From positions 1-20,074 of IMG/VR virus record IMGVR_UViG_3300025759_000934: a stretch of 20,074 bases of DNA; one strand, 5' to 3'. The DNA is from a virus. Below, piece after piece: positions 10,583 to 18,099 of the stretch; the first letter of the stretch is position 1; every line of letters starts with the position of its first letter. Position numbers and translations under genes: made by a program. Below the pieces are notes generated by a model. That model made no database searches and was not told the origin of the DNA. It worked only from the letters and a program-made list of their open reading frames with translations.

Positions 10583-11857
10583 TTATATTTGTTGTGAAAA
10601 GTCAATAACTAATGGTTCTTCATATCGTTCAACTCGAGTTAAATCATTATAAGCTATTGCCATATATCTAAAAGCATCTGCTAAATGAGATGTCCAGTCA
10701 TGTTCTGGAGTATTTAAAAATATATCTCTTTTCTCATCATACTTTTGTTTATATAAACTTAGAGCTTCAATTAACTCTTCTGTTCTATCTTCATCAAACC
10801 ATACATTATGGAATATCTTACGAGCTGCATTAATTCAATCCATTATTCATAACTTTGGCAATACATAAACTCTACTTGTTCCAAATATATCTCTAACTGT
10901 TTCTAATCTAGAAGCTCATGTAGTTAGTTCTCTAACTTCTATATCATGTGGAAAAAAGAATTTATCTACTGTATATCACTTCTCTGCTTCTTTTTCTCTG
11001 ATTAATCTAGCATAAAATTCAAATCACTCTCAATTATGTTGGATGCAATCTATTATTCTTACTGTATTTCAATGTATTTGTACAAATATAATTGCCATAT
11101 AATCACTTATCCCCAAATCCCATACTGTATATACAGGAAGCAAAGGGTCATATAATCAAGCTTTTATTCTCTTTTCATCTCTAGCTCTATTTATCTCTTT
11201 AGTATAATATGCTCATTTAATTGCTGCTTCAAAACTACATTGGTATTCCTGTTCATATTCTTCATCTGTCATTTCATTTTTTGCTTCATTTAGTTGTTCA
11301 TTAGTTAATAATCAACTCTCGGAAGCTTTTAATAAAAGTGTATAATATTTAGGGTCTTTCTTTCAATTAGCATATATCTTGTAAAAGTTATTCTTTCATT
11401 TTGGTGTTCATATCCATAATACCCAACCATTATTAGCAAGTATCATAGGAAATACAATCTCTCAGTATATATTAGCAGGTTGTTGTGAATACTCATCAAA
11501 TACAACTCATCTTAAATCTAATCACCTTAAACTATCAGGATTATCTGCACCAAATAGTCTTATCTTACTTCAATTAAGTAATTCAACTATTAATTCACTC
11601 TCATTAGTCTTTGTATCTGGTATAGCTTTAGCAAACTTCTTTAATATATCCCAAGCTATCGCTTTTGATTGACGATAAAAAGGGCTTATATATCAATAAT
11701 ACCCTTTTGTGTTTAAAGCTTCATATAGTAATTTAGCTATTGCTACAGTTGTTTTTCAGGCTCTACGATGAACAACTAAAACATTATACTGCTTTGAGTT
11801 TTTTATAAATTCTTTTTGCCAATCTCTTAAAAATTTTAAATCTATTGTTACATTCAT
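10583..11857 (-). CDS. terL: Terminase large subunit
   Basis: 424 residues; ATP-driven DNA-packaging motor with a C-terminal nuclease. The Walker A-like motif HRRAGKTT is at 30-37 with Gly34 encoded by TGA. Walker B VVFDE is at 118-122, and the coupling motif WIGTPKGKNNF at 148-158, with both Gly150 and Gly154 TGA. The nuclease domain shows VWDLGISD, FFPHDIE and HLADAFRYMA, matching the acidic residues of the RNase H-like fold. Start ATG 11857 begins one base before the end of the upstream gene's stop region; an ATG further upstream at 11989 is in frame but would overlap the preceding gene almost fully. Together these motifs give the clearest evidence for TGA = Gly. Confidence 0.95.
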
Positions 11858-11858
11858 G

Positions 11859-12227
11859 TTAGTAAACTTTATTATTAATATCATCAAAAGCATTATATAA
11901 CTCTTTAGAAATTGTTTTTCAAGAGTGTGCATATAATGGATTGAAATATAATATTTTCTTACTATCTCACTTAAGTTTGAATTTCCCAATAAATCACTTT
12001 CTTTTTAAAAATGCCTCTAAACTTCTTTTGTTACTATCTGATATATTTATTCTATCTAGTGTAATTCTATTTTGTGAATCAAGAGTATCTTTTATTAAAC
12101 TTAAGTATCAATATTTTAATACTCATATATCATTAGCTATCTTCTCTGTATCTAACTCTACGTTTACTTTCATAAACTTATATTTTAGATTTATTAAATT
12201 AAATTTGTCATTTAAATAATTCTGCAT
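11859..12227 (-). CDS. Winged-helix-like protein; RepL-like or small terminase candidate
   Basis: 122 residues, first gene of the structural operon and directly before the large terminase. The C-terminal half (RSLEAFLKRKGFIGKFKLKG, then KILYFNPLYAHSGKTISKEL) looks like a winged helix followed by the 'NP...(S/K)G' element seen in plasmid replication/MarR-like RepL proteins. Position would instead suggest a small terminase subunit. A second helix-turn-helix protein at 12418-12789 competes for that role. Regulation of the late operon by autorepression is another possibility, since an inverted repeat overlaps its promoter start. DNA binding is likely; the exact role is not established. Confidence 0.6.
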
Positions 12228-12241
12228 ATAGTATCTTCAAG

Positions 12242-12263
12242 AGGTAAGTTTAGTCGCTTACCT
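12242..12263. repeat. Inverted repeat at the late promoter start site
   Basis: AGGTAAG (12242-12248) and CTTACCT (12257-12263) form a perfect 7-base inverted repeat with an 8-base spacer. It starts two bases after the -10 box of the minus-strand promoter and ends 15 bases before the ATG at 12227, so it covers the expected transcription start. It could be a repressor operator or a 5' RNA hairpin. Read on the plus strand it is followed by T-rich sequence, but no plus-strand gene leads into it. Confidence 0.6.
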
Positions 12264-12265
12264 TT

Positions 12266-12293
12266 ATTTTATACCTTTTTGTCTTGATGTCAA
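12266..12293 (-). promoter_or_regulatory. Strong promoter of the structural operon
   Basis: Minus-strand TTGACA (12293-12288, perfect -35) and TAAAAT (12271-12266) are 16 bases apart. The expected start is near 12259, inside the GTAAG/CTTAC inverted repeat. It lies just after a terminator (12347-12382), so it should be the main entry point for terminase, portal, scaffold and capsid expression. Confidence 0.75.
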
Positions 12294-12346
12294 AACATAA
12301 TTGTTTTACATTCAAGACTTTTTATATACTTCAATTTAAGCTATTC

Positions 12347-12382
12347 TAAAATAAAAAGTAGATAATTTTCAAAAAATCTACT
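12347..12382 (-). terminator. Intrinsic terminator ending the early gene cluster
   Basis: On the minus strand AGTAGAT (12382-12376) pairs with ATCTACT (12363-12357), followed by TTTTTATTTT. The 12-base loop is A/T only. It separates the helix-turn-helix gene from the late promoter. The remaining bases of 12228-12417 show nothing else. Confidence 0.75.
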
Positions 12383-12417
12383 CTATATCTTATAGATAAA
12401 TCATAACTTGTTATACT

Positions 12418-12789
12418 TTATAATTCAAAAGTAACTTTCACTTCTTTATCTGGGTTTTCCATAGCTTTAGTTAATTCATTTTGTCTAAATGCTAAATCTC
12501 TTGCTTTGGTTAATTCATCTAATCTAATCTTTCATTCTTCATCTGCTAACTTCTCTAATAGTTTTATTCAAGTTATATTAAGAATTTTATTATTATCATC
12601 TATGAGTTTTGTGATAGTTTCACTTTGTGTTGCAATTTGTTGCATATCATTCTTCAGTATTCTACTTGTTGTAGTATGTTCTACTCATGTTTGTTTTTCT
12701 ATATCTCTAGTTGATAAATCAGGGTTATTTAGTTTGGCTTCTATTACTTTAGCTTTATCTTCAGAAGATGTTGTTTTTCATCTAGGCAT
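12418..12789 (-). CDS. Helix-turn-helix protein, probable small terminase subunit
   Basis: 123 residues. Residues ~10-47 are a helix-turn-helix (EDKAKVIEAKLNNPDLSTRD, then QTGVEHTTTSRILKND; the Gly before Val is TGA). The rest is two long helices and a C-terminal beta tail, NPDKEVKVTFEL. This order, with an N-terminal DNA-binding domain, helical oligomerisation core and short C-terminal strand, is typical of phage small terminase subunits that recognise packaging sites. Unusually, it is separated from the large terminase by a terminator, a promoter and another gene. It could also be a transcriptional regulator. The gene starts 3 bases after the preceding stop. Confidence 0.65.
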
Positions 12790-12792
12790 AAT

Positions 12793-13164
12793 TTATTTCT
12801 TAAAATAATTATTAATCTTTCATACTACAAATTGCTCTGTTTCTTTACTAAGCATTTCTTGGTATTCTTTTAACATATCTTCATGTTTTTCTCTAATAGG
12901 TTTAGTAGCTTCTTCTAATTCTTCATGGTATTGCTTTATAGGCTCAACATAATCTTTCTTTTTATCTGCTATGTATTTTTCATATTCTAAGTTAGTAAGA
13001 GGAATAGTATATTTTTTTCTTCAAACCTTATATATGAATGTCATATCTCAGTTAGATTTAGTTTGTGAGCTTATATTCTTTGCTTCAGGTTCATTAGTTT
13101 TAATGGTTTCCATAACATAGTTATCTTTAAAATCATCTGAAGAATGTGGTTTAGGTGTTGGCAT
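12793..13164 (-). CDS. Charged coiled-coil protein of unknown function
   Basis: 123 residues with no recognised family. After an N-terminal segment with a short beta motif (MTFIYKVGRKKYTIPLTN), residues ~65-115 are a highly charged continuous helix (KKDYVEPIKQYHEELEEATK and on), probably coiled coil. It has one of the few clear Shine-Dalgarno sites in the window, AAAAAGGA five bases before the ATG at 13164, preceded by a strong inverted repeat. It lies 3 bases upstream of the small-terminase candidate and is probably co-expressed with it. Confidence 0.65.
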
Positions 13165-13185
13165 AGTATCCTTTTTATATAATAA

Positions 13186-13253
13186 ATTCTAATACATAAG
13201 ATGAAAAGGAGATAAACACCATTATGTATTAGAATCTACCATATAAGGTAGAT
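13186..13253 (-). promoter_or_regulatory. Structured leader: two adjacent hairpins
   Basis: A perfect 14-base inverted repeat (13186-13199 with 13222-13235) with a 22-base loop sits 22 bases upstream of the ATG at 13164. Next to it is a 7-base hairpin, ATCTACC (13234-13240) with GGTAGAT (13247-13253); they share two bases, so the two stems can compete. In the minus-strand RNA the big loop contains CTCCTTTT, complementary to the AAAAGG of the ribosome-binding site downstream, so a loop-RBS pairing (pseudoknot) that controls translation is possible. A TATACT box lies just upstream of the small hairpin. Confidence 0.55.
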
Positions 13254-13290
13254 AATAGTATATTAAAATAGTTTTAAGACTTATTTAGGT

Positions 13291-13518
13291 CTATTCTTCT
13301 TTATGTTTTTCTATTAAACCTTTTAAGTACTTTGTGTAAAACTCTTTTTCTTTTCATATAAAAGTAATATCTTCTAACTGTGTGATACTTATAGAGAATT
13401 TTGTAGAAGTAGTGAATATATAATAATAAATACTTTCTCATACAGGTATTCAATATGATAAACCTATATGCTCTACTTCTTGTTTAATAGCAATAATATA
13501 ATCTGTATTAAGTATCAT
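13291..13518 (-). CDS. Small protein of unknown function
   Basis: 75 residues, beta-rich at the start with aromatic residues (LSYGIPVGESIYYYIFTTST), then a charged helix. Three TGA codons read as Gly. No membrane segment or motif is recognised. Its ATG lies 2 bases after the stop of the next upstream gene, so it belongs to the same operon. Confidence 0.55.
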
Positions 13519-13520
13519 AA

Positions 13521-13703
13521 TTAAAACTTATCTTTCTTATCAAGTAAAGTAAAAGTATTCTTAGAAGTGTTGTATGTATTCATTCTAATAGTATCAAGTT
13601 TGTCTATCATTTCTAATTGTTGGTTAGATATTTCAGCATTACTTTTTACTATTTGTTGTAGGTTTTCTATTATTTCTTTTAATAGGTTTGTTATCTTAAG
13701 CAT
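13521..13703 (-). CDS. 60-residue coiled-coil protein
   Basis: A single amphipathic helix with heptad-like Leu/Ile spacing (LLKEIIENLQQIVKSNAEIS) covers most of the protein. It contains no glycine and hence no TGA, so it is intact in either code. Function unknown. Small coiled-coil proteins of this type are common among phage genes of unknown role. The ATG overlaps a TATAAT sequence, which I consider coincidental. Confidence 0.55.
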   Translation of the reverse strand: MLKITNLLKEIIENLQQIVKSNAEISNQQLEMIDKLDTIRMNTYNTSKNTFTLLDKKDKF

Positions 13704-13733
13704 TATACATAAATTAAAAAATAAATCAAGTTT

Positions 13734-13994
13734 TTATGCGTAACTAATATTACCACTAGACTTTACAAAAGGCACTAGAGGTTGTGCTAATTCTAGGGCA
13801 TCTTGTTCTTCTAGGAAATCAAGAGATTCTTTTCCTTTAGCTTTGATTGTTTTAATATCTTCTTCAGATATAGATAATCAATGTTCAGCTTGTAGTCTTA
13901 CCTGATCAATTAGGTTTACAGTCTCTTCATCAAGAACATATTGGTATATATGATTGATAACAGAGATATCATCTGTTTCTATATGTGTTTTCAT
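13734..13994 (-). CDS. Small acidic protein of unknown function
   Basis: 86 residues, mostly helical and acidic (SVINHIYQYVLDEETVNLID, later ISEEDIKTIKAKGKESLDFL). One TGA read as Gly. No family recognised. It begins 9 bases after the stop of the zinc-ribbon ORF and is part of the same gene run. Confidence 0.55.
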
Positions 13995-14003
13995 AGGTTA
14001 TTC

Positions 14004-14174
14004 TTATATAGGTAAAGTACAGTCACATTTATAGCAATATCTCTTATCTGTCTCTGGGTCATATTCTACATCCTTTGTATTAATCACTTCTCAACACTTG
14101 TGACAATATAGTTGTCATAATTTAAGTGTGGAGTCTAAATCACTGACACCATTTCTAAAATCTTGTCTAGTTGT
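14004..14174 (-). other. Zinc-ribbon reading frame without a start codon
   Basis: This frame is open from 14174 to a TAA at 14004-14006. It ends with a clear zinc ribbon: LYCHKCGEVINTKDVEYDP and then RYCYKCDCTLPI, two CxxC pairs about 23 residues apart, the Gly being TGA. No ATG, GTG, TTG or ATT/ATA/ATC/CTG codon occurs in frame before the first Cys. The frame is -1 relative to the exonuclease gene, whose end it overlaps by about 40 bases. It may be made by frameshifting from the exonuclease, giving an exonuclease-zinc-ribbon fusion, by an unknown initiation mode, or reflect a one-base sequence error. No canonical slippery heptamer is visible. Confidence 0.5.
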
Positions 14175-14752
14175 TTATTTGTTTCTATAGTTTCTTTTTC
14201 TATTTTCTCATAGCACATTTTTATAATCCTTGCATCAAATAAAGAATTATGTTTCTCTTCTTCTCAAAACCATGATTCTTCTCATTCTTTTACAAACTCT
14301 TCTCTTGATATATCAGCATCAATTCACTTTATCTTAAATAAAGTACAAATATCAAAAGGAATGTAATACACATTTTCTGGTAGCTGAGGATATCAATCAG
14401 AATAATTAGATAATAAGGTATTAAATAGTACCCAATCATAACTTAGACAATCACTCCATATTTCAATGTATTCAAAATCTCCTAACCATTCAAGAAGTTC
14501 ATATTGTATATAAGCAGTATCTCCTTTTACAGTTGTTTCTTTATCTGATTTTATATTACATCATTCTCAACTAATAATAAGTTTATTTATTACATTCTCT
14601 TTTATCCAATCATTAACTTGATTTTTATTATAATCAGTAAACTCAGCATAAAATGTTTTTCAACATTCCGAAATTAATCAAATAGAAATTAATGTTGTAT
14701 TTTGATGTAATCAAGTAAATTCACAATCAAAAAAAATTTTAGTTGTTTTCAT
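14135..14752 (-). CDS. 3'-5' exonuclease, Rv2179c/RNase T-like DEDDh family
   Basis: 205 residues. The N-terminus [20 protein letters not shown] carries the Exo I acidic pair (Asp9, Glu11); GKTFYAEFTDY follows. SDCLSYDWVLFN supplies a motif II Asp, and the HNSLFDAR block (His168, Asp173) is motif III of DEDDh exonucleases. The overall pattern fits the 3'-5' exoribonuclease family typified by mycobacterial Rv2179c. Such enzymes trim RNA or DNA 3' ends; in a phage they could act in RNA turnover or nucleotide scavenging (inference). Gly in TGLH and SIGL is TGA, matching the family consensus. A zinc-ribbon frame overlaps its 3' end. Confidence 0.85.
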
Positions 14753-14779
14753 ATTCTTTTCTTTAAATATTAATATAAA

Positions 14780-14941
14780 TTAGTCAATAGGTCTTTTTTC
14801 TACATAATCCTTTGCAAAATTGTATAAATAGGCTCTTTTTTCTTTTGTCCAATTCTCATTATTTAATTGTAATCTAGCAATTAATAAATCTTTATAATAG
14901 TTACTTAAATATTCAAATCTTGTATATTTTATTTCTTGCAT
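14780..14941 (-). CDS. 53-residue protein of unknown function
   Basis: Starts MQEIKYTRFEYLSNYYKDLL and ends VEKRPID. Two basic/aromatic helices; no glycine and no TGA. No family recognised. It lies 20 bases downstream of a neighbouring small gene in the same orientation. Confidence 0.5.
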   Translation of the reverse strand: MQEIKYTRFEYLSNYYKDLLIARLQLNNENWTKEKRAYLYNFAKDYVEKRPID

Positions 14942-14961
14942 AGGTTTTTAATTAATAATTA

Positions 14962-15153
14962 TTATTCTGCTCCTCTATTAACACTTTGCATTTTATAAGT
15001 AGTTATATCTGTTTTAAAGTGTTCTGTTTTTTCTGTGAACATAAAACATCAAGTGTTTACAAGTTGTTCTATACTACCATCATCTCATAATAATTCTTCT
15101 ATTGCTCTATCACTAGCTCATTCTAAATCTATTTCTATTATTATTTTTTTCAT
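14962..15153 (-). CDS. 63-residue protein of unknown function
   Basis: Starts MKKIIIEIDLEGASDRAIEE, with three TGA-encoded glycines. A beta strand leads into a helix, then a second beta segment (CFMFTEKTEHFKTDITTY). The size and fold pattern resemble other small phage early proteins, but nothing specific is recognised. Confidence 0.5.
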
Positions 15154-15176
15154 AAGTCTTTTTTAGTAATTAATAT

Positions 15177-15530
15177 TTATTTGTTTAATAACTCTGGGTT
15201 TTCATAGATATTTCAGATAACTGTTCTAAATTCACAATCACTCTTTTGGCATCATCATCCCATAGAGAATTGAGCCTCATCTTCATCCCATTCAACAATA
15301 TGTATATTTGTTGTATTATTTCCCCATTCTTCTTCATTAAATTCAATCACATCTCCTTCATATATTTCTTTTCAGTTCTTATCTTTTAAACCTGTAAATT
15401 GTAGTACCTTTCAGTTTTCATAATTATATTCTTCAGGGAATCATTCATATTCTAAATCTCAAATACTCCAAGAACAACTCATTGTTTTAGTTTCATTGTT
15501 CCAAAATTTAAATTTTATTTCTCTTTCCAT
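15177..15530 (-). CDS. YopX family protein
   Basis: 117 residues with the full YopX family layout: REIKFKFWNNETKTM at the start, then [20 protein letters not shown] (44-63), a central hydrophilic beta segment, and the terminal TVIGNIYENPELL. The glycines in [10 protein letters not shown] and IGNIYENP are TGA where the family has Gly, giving another independent check of the code. YopX proteins are common in phages and prophages of many bacteria; their function is not known. The gene begins 2 bases after the stop of the upstream gene. Confidence 0.9.
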
Positions 15531-15532
15531 AT

Positions 15533-15802
15533 TTATTTATTTGTGTTAGGAGTTAATAAACTTATTTTAAATTTCTTATAAAAATATGTTCTATTGAATA
15601 AGAAAAGAAAATAGTTCCATCTTCATACTAAATCTTTTATTTCTTTTTTAACTTGCTTTAGCTTAGTAAAATATAAAATTGATTCTTCTAAATCCTTTCT
15701 ATAACAAAAAGTATAGGCTCAATAAGGATTTGCATGGTTTAACTCTTCTAGCCTTCTTGTAATCTTTATATATTCTATTATTTTAGTACTTAATCATTTC
15801 AT
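15533..15802 (-). CDS. Basic small protein of unknown function
   Basis: 89 residues, Lys/Arg-rich and helical (KIIEYIKITRRLEELNHANP, then LVGRWNYFLFLFNRTYFYKK). The hydrophobic stretch FLFLF is too short to be a clear membrane segment. The third codon is TGA. No family recognised. It is translationally close to the YopX gene. Confidence 0.5.
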
Positions 15803-15814
15803 AACTATCTATTC

Positions 15815-15997
15815 TTATATAATAAAATTAACAACTTTGATTAATCATATTAAACATCATATGTGATATAAAGTTCATATTGTGCTAATAAGTGCAATTC
15901 CTCTTGAAGCTCAACTATTTATATCATATTTCAATGATTCTGTAGTAAACCATATATTCATATAATATAATCATACTATAGGTATTAATGTTTTCAT
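15815..15997 (-). CDS. Small membrane protein
   Basis: 60 residues. One hydrophobic segment lies near the start (TLIPIVGLYYMNIWF), and a second spans the C-terminal half (GIALISTIGTLYHIGCLIGL), so one or two membrane spans are likely. Short phage membrane proteins include holins, but there is no supporting neighbour here (no endolysin gene adjacent), so function is unassigned. Confidence 0.55.
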
Positions 15998-16036
15998 CTT
16001 TTCTATTTATTAAGTAATAATCTAAGTAACTGCTTG

Positions 16037-16312
16037 TTAATTAGTAAATAATCTTTCAAACCAACTTCTTTTATCTTGTATAACTTTTATACTTGTTCTT
16101 CACTTCCATTTTAGATTCTCTGGTATATGTTGAATACTCCATATTTCTAAGTATCAACTTCCTTTTACCTTAGTAAACTTGATTCAATATTGTTTCAATT
16201 GGTGTAAGTAACCTGAAAATCTCCATCAGGCTATTTTATTAAGTTCTCTATTACTTAAACATTTTGCTCTCTCAAAGGCTTCTAATATTTTTATTGCTCT
16301 TGATTTATACAT
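16037..16312 (-). CDS. Small basic protein, possible helix-turn-helix
   Basis: 91 residues. The N-terminal half (AIKILEAFERAKCLSNREL, then KIAGWRFSGYLHQLKQYGIK) has the spacing of a helix-turn-helix followed by a winged segment; the C-terminal half is a beta region ending FERLFTN. Net positive charge fits nucleic-acid binding. No named family is recognised. It follows a 78-base gap that contains a candidate promoter. Confidence 0.5.
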
Positions 16313-16345
16313 AAAATAATAATTAATAAATAAAGTGATGTATAT

Positions 16346-16374
16346 ATACTAACATAATGTTGTTTTTATTACAA
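16346..16374 (-). promoter_or_regulatory. Candidate promoter in the recombination cluster
   Basis: TTGTAA (16374-16369) and TAGTAT (16351-16346) are 17 bases apart on the minus strand in the only sizeable gap of this cluster. It would drive the small genes from 16312 leftward. Moderate match in an AT-rich background. Confidence 0.35.
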
Positions 16375-16390
16375 GATATTGCAATTGACT

Positions 16391-16807
16391 TTAGTGTGAA
16401 TAACTTTCTAGTAAACTTTGTATCTCTTTAGGACTGTATTTACAGGCAATCTTATTATCACAAATAAACTTCCAGATGGTTTCTATATAGAATATAGTTT
16501 CTTTCTTTGTTAATTCACTTGTAGTTGGTTTCTTTGGTACAACTGTATGGAACTTTCCCATACTCATAGGTTTAGCTCAAAAGCATCATATAAGGAAAAT
16601 TTGCTTTACCCTTTCAGGCTGTTCTCACATATGTTTAGAAATCTCACTACATAATCATCTCAACATTTTTCTTTGTGTGTGTTTTATCATTTCTTTAGTC
16701 TCTTTGTCTGAGATAATACATATTAATTGCTTATCTTCTGCTTGTCTTTCAAAGTATTCAGTTATTTCTTTAAGTATTTCAGATGATGTTCAAGTATATT
16801 TAGGCAT
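16391..16807 (-). CDS. Possible NinB-like recombination protein
   Basis: 138 residues. The layout, with an N-terminal beta/helix region, a basic helix (MIKHTQRKMLRGLCSEIS), GKFHTVVPKKPTTSELTKKE and a helical C-terminus (YIETIWKFICDN), resembles NinB/ORF-type phage recombination proteins, where an S-(T/E)-x-(L/M)-T-K-x-E motif leads into a final helix. The next gene upstream encodes an annealing protein, and RusA lies in the same region, so a recombination role is plausible. Sequence support is weak; an uncharacterised nuclease-like family is an alternative. It starts 2 bases after the Rad52-like gene. Confidence 0.45.
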
Positions 16808-16809
16808 AA

Positions 16810-17334
16810 TTATTTATTATCAATTTCTATATCTTTTATACTTTGTCTAACTTCTTTATTTACTTTATATTTTTCTGTTAGTTTAGTGATTATCTCATTT
16901 GCTGTCTTTCATTCTTTAATTTGTGCTGTAATTCTATCTATATGCTTATCAAAGTCATTATACCAAGGTAAGTTATCATCTGCAACCTTCTTTCCTGTAC
17001 TACTAGGCTTAATATTATATAGGAATCTTCATAAACCCCATACAACACAAGCTCTTTTAAATGAATCGGATATAGCTCACTTTTCTTTCTCTATATTGCT
17101 TTCAGAACCTCAATCCCACTTTGTAATCCATTCTCAGTCTAGTTTTATAGAAACTCAAGCAAATAGCTCTCATCTATGTTCTGCATATTCTACTTTCCAA
17201 TTTTCTATACCACACACTTCATCAAGTCTATCTTGTGCCTGCCTAGCATCAATATATGCTAACTCTTTACCTCAAGGTCAAACCCTTGTTTTGTAGTCCA
17301 TAGGTTCTGCTAGTTTTTTTAAATCTATCTTCAT
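16810..17334 (-). CDS. Rad52/22-like single-strand annealing protein
   Basis: 174 residues. The core matches the Rad52/Rad22 and DdrA-like annealing family: AYIDARQAQDRLDEVCGIEN (26-45), GVSIKLDGEWITKWDGG (60-76), EKEKGAISDSFKRACVVWGL (82-101) and GRFLYN. These proteins anneal complementary single strands and promote phage recombination. Gly in DGE, EKGAISD and GLGRF is TGA where the family has Gly. Nine of the 14 Gly codons are TGA. The C-terminal ~60 residues are a charged helical tail. A NinB-like protein follows and RusA lies upstream in the same orientation, which makes a compact recombination toolkit. Confidence 0.88.
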
Positions 17335-17356
17335 AATTACATATTATTAAAATAAT

Positions 17357-17785
17357 CTATTTTTTCTTAGGCGTATAACTGAGTATTTGACTGTTCTTTA
17401 CTTCAACAGGTTCTATTATCTCTCAATCTTCTGTTATAATGCTTTCTCAGTTATCTGTTGCAACTTTTACTAGTTTTTCAATCTTTTTCATTTCATCTAA
17501 TTTTTCAGCTATTTGTAATTCTTCATATTTAGAGTTGTAATAAGCATTAGATTTTATATCATAAGTCTTTCTAATAGATATTCTAAATTCTTTATATTCT
17601 AATGGACTTTCTTCAACCATATCTCTAGTTTGATTCTCAATAAGTTTCAAAGCATTTTTAATAGTTCACTCAAAACTCCTAAGATATTTATAAGCTACAA
17701 TAGGGGATATTTCTCCATTTTCTATATCTAATAGTAAATCATTAATACTTAAAACTGATTTTTCTATATCTTGTAATTTTCACAT
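17357..17785 (-). CDS. Helical protein upstream of the annealing gene
   Basis: 142 residues, mostly one long charged helix (residues ~50-105), ending with a short acidic linker and a basic tail, LSYTPKKK. Codon 2 is TGA (MGKLQDIEKS). The location just before a single-strand annealing gene and the coiled-coil layout are reminiscent of Gp157-like or nuclease-inhibitor proteins of phages, but no diagnostic motif is present. Function unknown. Confidence 0.55.
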
Positions 17786-17793
17786 AATTATTT

Positions 17794-17982
17794 TTAGTTA
17801 GTAATAAAATTCTCATATAACATATCAAACAATTCTCAACTGTCTTTAACTAGCCAAGTATGTTTTTTATCCATTAAAGTAAATATATCTCAATTATCTA
17901 TTTCTGTAACTTCATAATCTAGTATAGTATCTCATACCTTTAGATCATCTATTGTATTTTTAATTTCTTTGTTTATTGTCAT
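17794..17982 (-). CDS. 62-residue protein, first gene of the recombination operon
   Basis: A compact beta-type domain: TIDDLKVGDTILDYEVTEID followed by IFTLMDKKHTWLVKD, resembling small SH3-like or beta-barrel folds in phage early genes. Three or four glycines are TGA. It is the first gene after the control region at 18000-18130. No named family. Confidence 0.5.
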
Positions 17983-18000
17983 AATATATAATATAAAGAA

Positions 18001-18029
18001 ATAATAGTTATATGGTCTTATGTTGTCAC
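18001..18029 (-). promoter_or_regulatory. Candidate promoter just upstream of 17982 gene
   Basis: GTGACA (18029-18024) and TATTAT (18006-18001) are 17 bases apart on the minus strand. It lies downstream of the hairpin at 18041-18096, so it would escape that terminator and give a short leader. Confidence 0.45.
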
Positions 18030-18040
18030 AGTGTTCCATA

Positions 18041-18096
18041 TATAATAAAAAGTAAGTTGTTTAATAGTTTTTTAGTTAACTATTTTGTAACTTACT
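18041..18096 (-). terminator. Intrinsic terminator or attenuator
   Basis: On the minus strand AGTAAGTT (18096-18089) pairs with AACTTACT (18058-18051), and inside it AATAGTT (18084-18078) pairs with AACTATT (18069-18063). A T-rich run, TTTTTATTATA, follows. It sits after the ribbon-helix-helix gene but also begins right at the expected start of the strong promoter at 18100-18128, so it may both end the upstream gene and attenuate that promoter. Confidence 0.7.
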
Positions 18097-18099
18097 CTT

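Noticed and set aside
11858-11989. An upstream in-frame ATG at 11989 as the start of the large terminase
   Set aside because: It would overlap nearly half of the 122-residue gene; ATG 11857 sits directly after that gene's stop and gives the usual short lead into Walker A.
13688-13730. TTGATT-N16-TATAAT promoter at the start of the 60-residue gene
   Set aside because: The TATAAT contains the gene's own ATG, so transcription would begin inside the coding region; likely chance in AT-rich DNA.
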